From Thermohalobaculum sp039817245 (lineage in GTDB: Bacteria > Pseudomonadota > Alphaproteobacteria > Rhodobacterales > Rhodobacteraceae): a DNA stretch of 5,724 nucleotides. The position numbers and the translations under genes were made by a program. The stretch covers positions 1 to 5,724 of the forward strand of contig JBCBWF010000326.1 in NCBI GenBank assembly GCA_039817245.1, in the 5' to 3' direction. Numbering within the stretch: the stretch's first letter is position 1; each line of letters starts with the position of its first letter. The notes below the pieces were generated by a model. The model ran no database searches, was not told the origin of the DNA, and saw only the letters and a list, made by a program, of their open reading frames with translations. This document shows, one piece after another, positions 3,669-5,724 of this stretch.

Positions 3669-5724
3669 ATGAAGGACGACCTTCCCCAGCCCGCCGAGCC
3701 GGCCCACCGCGTCGCCCTCCAGCCCGACCCGGACGACGCCCTCCTCACCCGCATCCGCGAGATCAGCCAGAACGCCCGCACCACCTGGTTCGGCCTGCTC
3801 GCCCTCCTCGCCTTCATCGGCGTCACCCTCATGGCGCATGAGGACGCCCACTTCTTCGCCCACGGCGTCGAGACCGAACTCCCCCTCATAGGCCTCTCCG
3901 TCCCCACCCGCGCCTTCTTCATCGCAGCCCCCCTGCTGCTCGCCGCGGTCTACGCCTATTTCCACCTCTACCTGCTGGCGCTCTGGGACCGGCTCGCCAC
4001 CGCCGACAGCACGATCGAGGGCGCCCCGCTGGCCGAGCGCAGCTATCCGTGGCTGTTGTCGCAAACCGCCCTCTGGCTCCGCACCATGCGACGGGGCGAC
4101 GGCTCCGCCCCCCGCCGCGCCATGGGCCCGATCACCGCGATCCTCACCTTCGGCATCTCCTGGGCGCTCGCCCCGGGCCTCCTCGCGCTCCTCTGGATCG
4201 AGAGCTGGCCCTATCACGCCGCCTGGCTCAGCCTCATCGCGGCCGGCGCCCTCTTCGCGGCGCTCTGGGTGGGCGTCACCACCGCCTGGGTCTTCTGGCT
4301 CCTCATGGGCCCGCGCGGCGAGCGCTCGGCGGAGTGTCATCGCACCCGCTGGCCCCTCGTCGCCACCGGCCTCGCCGTCGCCCTCACCCTCACCGCCTTC
4401 ACCCTCGGCCGCACCGGTTACGACGGCTGGCACACCCTCCCCCTCGCCTGGAAACGCAACCCCGAAACAGGCCGCATAGTCGAGCAGGTTGTCGACGGCC
4501 GCATCCGCCTCATGGCCGAGAACCCGCTGCCCGACCTGATCCCCCCGGCCCCCGCCAACCTCCGTGAGGCCGAACTCACCATCCGCCCGGCGGACTGGAC
4601 CTCCCACGCCCTCTGGCTCGAGGATTTCGAGGAACGCTACCGCAAACGCGAAGGCCTCCCTCTCGCCGGATCGCTCTCCGGTGATCAGCAAATCGAGTTC
4701 GATCAAGAAGCCTGGGAGCGCTATGCAAATCGCACTCGAGCACTCCAGTCACCAAACCTCCAAGCCCGTGATCTGCGCGGTGCCGATTTGCAGCGTTCAT
4801 TCATGTCCGGTGCTGATCTTCGGTCTGTTCGGTTAGAGAAAGCGGTTCTCAAGGAGGCTCAATTGCAAGGCGCAGATCTTAGCAGAGCACAGATGAGGGA
4901 AGCTGACTTTACTGACGCACGTATGCAAGGTGCTGTATTTAATTGGGCACGTATGAATGGAGCGATATTTATAGGTGCGCAGATGCAAGGAGTTGAGCTT
5001 GTCGGATCGTGGATCTCTGGAGCAAAATTGCTTGGAGCGCAGATGCAAGGAACTGACCTTAGCAGGGCCGAGTTACAAGACGCAAATCTACGCGGAACTA
5101 ATTTGCAGAGGGCAGACTTTACACGAGCGGAGATGCAGGGCGCCGATCTCACTGGAGCTAATCTACAGGGTGCAGACCTACAACGAGCTCAAATGCACTG
5201 GGCGATCCTAGACGAAGCTAGCATGCAGCGCGTCAACTTACGATTGGCGCGGCTGCACTGGGCAATTCTTTCCAATGCTTCTCTGGAAGGCGCTGATCTT
5301 GCAGGAGCAGATTTGCAAGGAGCCGATCTCAGCGGAGCAAAGCTACTAGGAGCTGATCTTAGCGGCGCAGAGATGCAAACAGTTGATCTTAGTGGAACGG
5401 CATTGGAGGGTGCCGATTTGAGCGGCGCAAGAGTCGAAGGCGGAAACTGTCTCGGCATCTCACTCAACGGCGCTATCCTGCAATCTACTATATTTCTCTG
5501 CGATGACTCGTCGGAAGATAGTTTGAAACGAGCAGTAGGTAACAACGACACGCTGTTGCCCGATCTTGAACATGTCTGGTCGTGCTTAGATTCTGACGCG
5601 ATCGTATCAGATGAGCCTAACGCGATTGGCGACATCATCGTCGGCCTGGCGCACCATCCATCTGGCACCGCCAACACCGAATTCGTTAGAACGCTTGACC
5701 GGATTTCGCGTCAAGTTGCAGAGC
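3669..5724 (+). CDS. Membrane-anchored pentapeptide-repeat protein (3' end missing)
   Basis: The frame is open from ATG 3669 to the window edge, giving 685 residues without a stop. Residues 1-38 are polar. Hydrophobic segments at about 39-56, 82-106, 152-177, 185-213 and 228-247 look like five membrane helices, with no cleavable signal peptide. A linker (about 250-360) leads to 25 uninterrupted ten-residue units (361-610), each two pentapeptides of the A(D/N)Lxx type, which should form a right-handed quadrilateral beta-helix. A non-repeat tail follows (611 onward, including KRAVGNNDTLLPDLEHVW). The N-terminal block (RTTWFGLLALLAFIGVTL) resembles one I recall from uncharacterised alphaproteobacterial pentapeptide proteins; the function is unknown. 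The gene begins 82 bases after imuB with only a weak GAAAG ribosome site (3655-3659) and no clear promoter or terminator between, so co-transcription is possible. Codon use changes abruptly near 4670-4690. Qnr/MfpA-type gyrase mimicry cannot be inferred, since those proteins lack a membrane domain. Confidence 0.85.
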   Translation, partial: MKDDLPQPAEPAHRVALQPDPDDALLTRIREISQNARTTWFGLLALLAFIGVTLMAHEDAHFFAHGVETELPLIGLSVPTRAFFIAAPLLLAAVYAYFHLYLLALWDRLATADSTIEGAPLAERSYPWLLSQTALWLRTMRRGDGSAPRRAMGPITAILTFGISWALAPGLLALLWIESWPYHAAWLSLIAAGALFAALWVGVTTAWVFWLLMGPRGERSAECHRTRWPLVATGLAVALTLTAFTLGRTGYDGWHTLPLAWKRNPETGRIVEQVVDGRIRLMAENPLPDLIPPAPANLREAELTIRPADWTSHALWLEDFEERYRKREGLPLAGSLSGDQQIEFDQEAWERYANRTRALQSPNLQARDLRGADLQRSFMSGADLRSVRLEKAVLKEAQLQGADLSRAQMREADFTDARMQGAVFNWARMNGAIFIGAQMQGVELVGSWISGAKLLGAQMQGTDLSRAELQDANLRGTNLQRADFTRAEMQGADLTGANLQGADLQRAQMHWAILDEASMQRVNLRLARLHWAILSNASLEGADLAGADLQGADLSGAKLLGADLSGAEMQTVDLSGTALEGADLSGARVEGGNCLGISLNGAILQSTIFLCDDSSEDSLKRAVGNNDTLLPDLEHVWSCLDSDAIVSDEPNAIGDIIVGLAHHPSGTANTEFVRTLDRISRQVAE
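4668..4690 (+). other. Codon-use breakpoint inside the pentapeptide gene
   Basis: Up to about codon 333 nearly every codon ends in G or C: 29 of the first 30 by hand count. From about codon 334 onward A- and T-ending codons dominate: in codons 401-430 only 10 of 30 end in G or C, and four of those are ATG or TGG. The change falls in the linker just before the repeat domain and persists in the non-repeat tail. I see no direct repeat, inverted repeat or insertion-sequence end at the junction, so its exact position is approximate. Confidence 0.75.
4749..5498 (+). repeat. Degenerate 30-base repeat array encoding 25 decapeptides
   Basis: The stretch encodes residues 361-610 as 25 consecutive ten-residue units with no insertion or deletion. 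The typical unit is GADLxGAxLQ or GADLxRAxMQ. At the DNA level copies are diverged but some are close: GCGCAGATGCAAGGA occurs at 4976-4990 and again at 5036-5050, 60 bases apart, which is one predicted beta-helix turn of 20 residues. Confidence 0.9.

Noticed and set aside
3604..3672. A 22-codon frame ending in ATGA over the start of the pentapeptide gene, as a possible coupled leader peptide
   Set aside because: It has no ribosome site and is part of a longer chance frame overlapping imuB; the overlap alone is weak evidence.
3627..4706. A 359-residue open frame on the minus strand
   Set aside because: It mirrors the GC-rich half of the pentapeptide gene and ends where that composition ends. 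The product is Gly/Glu-rich and resembles no protein I know.
4749..5498. Assignment of the pentapeptide protein as a Qnr or MfpA quinolone-resistance protein
   Set aside because: Those are short soluble proteins of about 200 residues. This one has a large membrane domain, and the repeat fold alone does not indicate gyrase binding.
5189..5677. A minus-strand frame encoding SAPLRSAP-like repeats
   Set aside because: The repeats are the antisense image of the pentapeptide array on the plus strand.

Overview
The window looks like chromosomal DNA from a very GC-rich alphaproteobacterium, possibly a Rhodobacteraceae member. The reasons are codons ending almost always in G or C in most of the genes, a direct-repeat LexA box of the alphaproteobacterial type (GAAC-N7-GAAC), and the imuA-imuB mutagenesis pair behind it. 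The genus cannot be read from the sequence.

Layout. Positions 1-39 hold the first 13 codons of an unidentified leftward gene with a strong Shine-Dalgarno sequence. Positions 40-1031 form an unusually long divergent intergenic region. It includes a roughly 49% GC stretch (361-660), one perfect DnaA-box 9-mer, a 10-base direct repeat spaced by 20 bases, and, at its right end, the SOS box. imuA (1032-1706) and imuB (1703-3586) follow with an ATGA overlap. ImuB is recognisable along its length and lacks the Y-family catalytic acids. It also has a 62-residue proline-rich N-terminal extension and two low-complexity repeat tracts in its linkers. After an 82-base gap without a visible terminator comes a rightward gene (3669 to the window end, 3' end missing). 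It encodes an N-terminal membrane domain of about five helices and then 25 uninterrupted ten-residue units (50 pentapeptide repeats) predicted to form a right-handed quadrilateral beta-helix.

How the genes may work together. ImuA and ImuB are accessory factors of damage-induced translesion synthesis and normally act with the DnaE2 (ImuC) polymerase. LexA cleavage by RecA-ssDNA should derepress them here. dnaE2 does not follow directly, so it must lie elsewhere or be missing. The membrane pentapeptide gene takes that downstream place; whether it is read through from the SOS promoter is open.

The most notable signal is inside the pentapeptide gene. Codon use changes sharply near 4670-4690, from almost exclusively G/C-ending codons to AT-rich codons, in an open frame that runs without interruption. 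This suggests that the repeat domain has a different origin from the membrane domain. No wholly new system can be claimed from the window alone; the membrane-anchored, methionine-patterned pentapeptide protein is the best candidate for unexplored biology.
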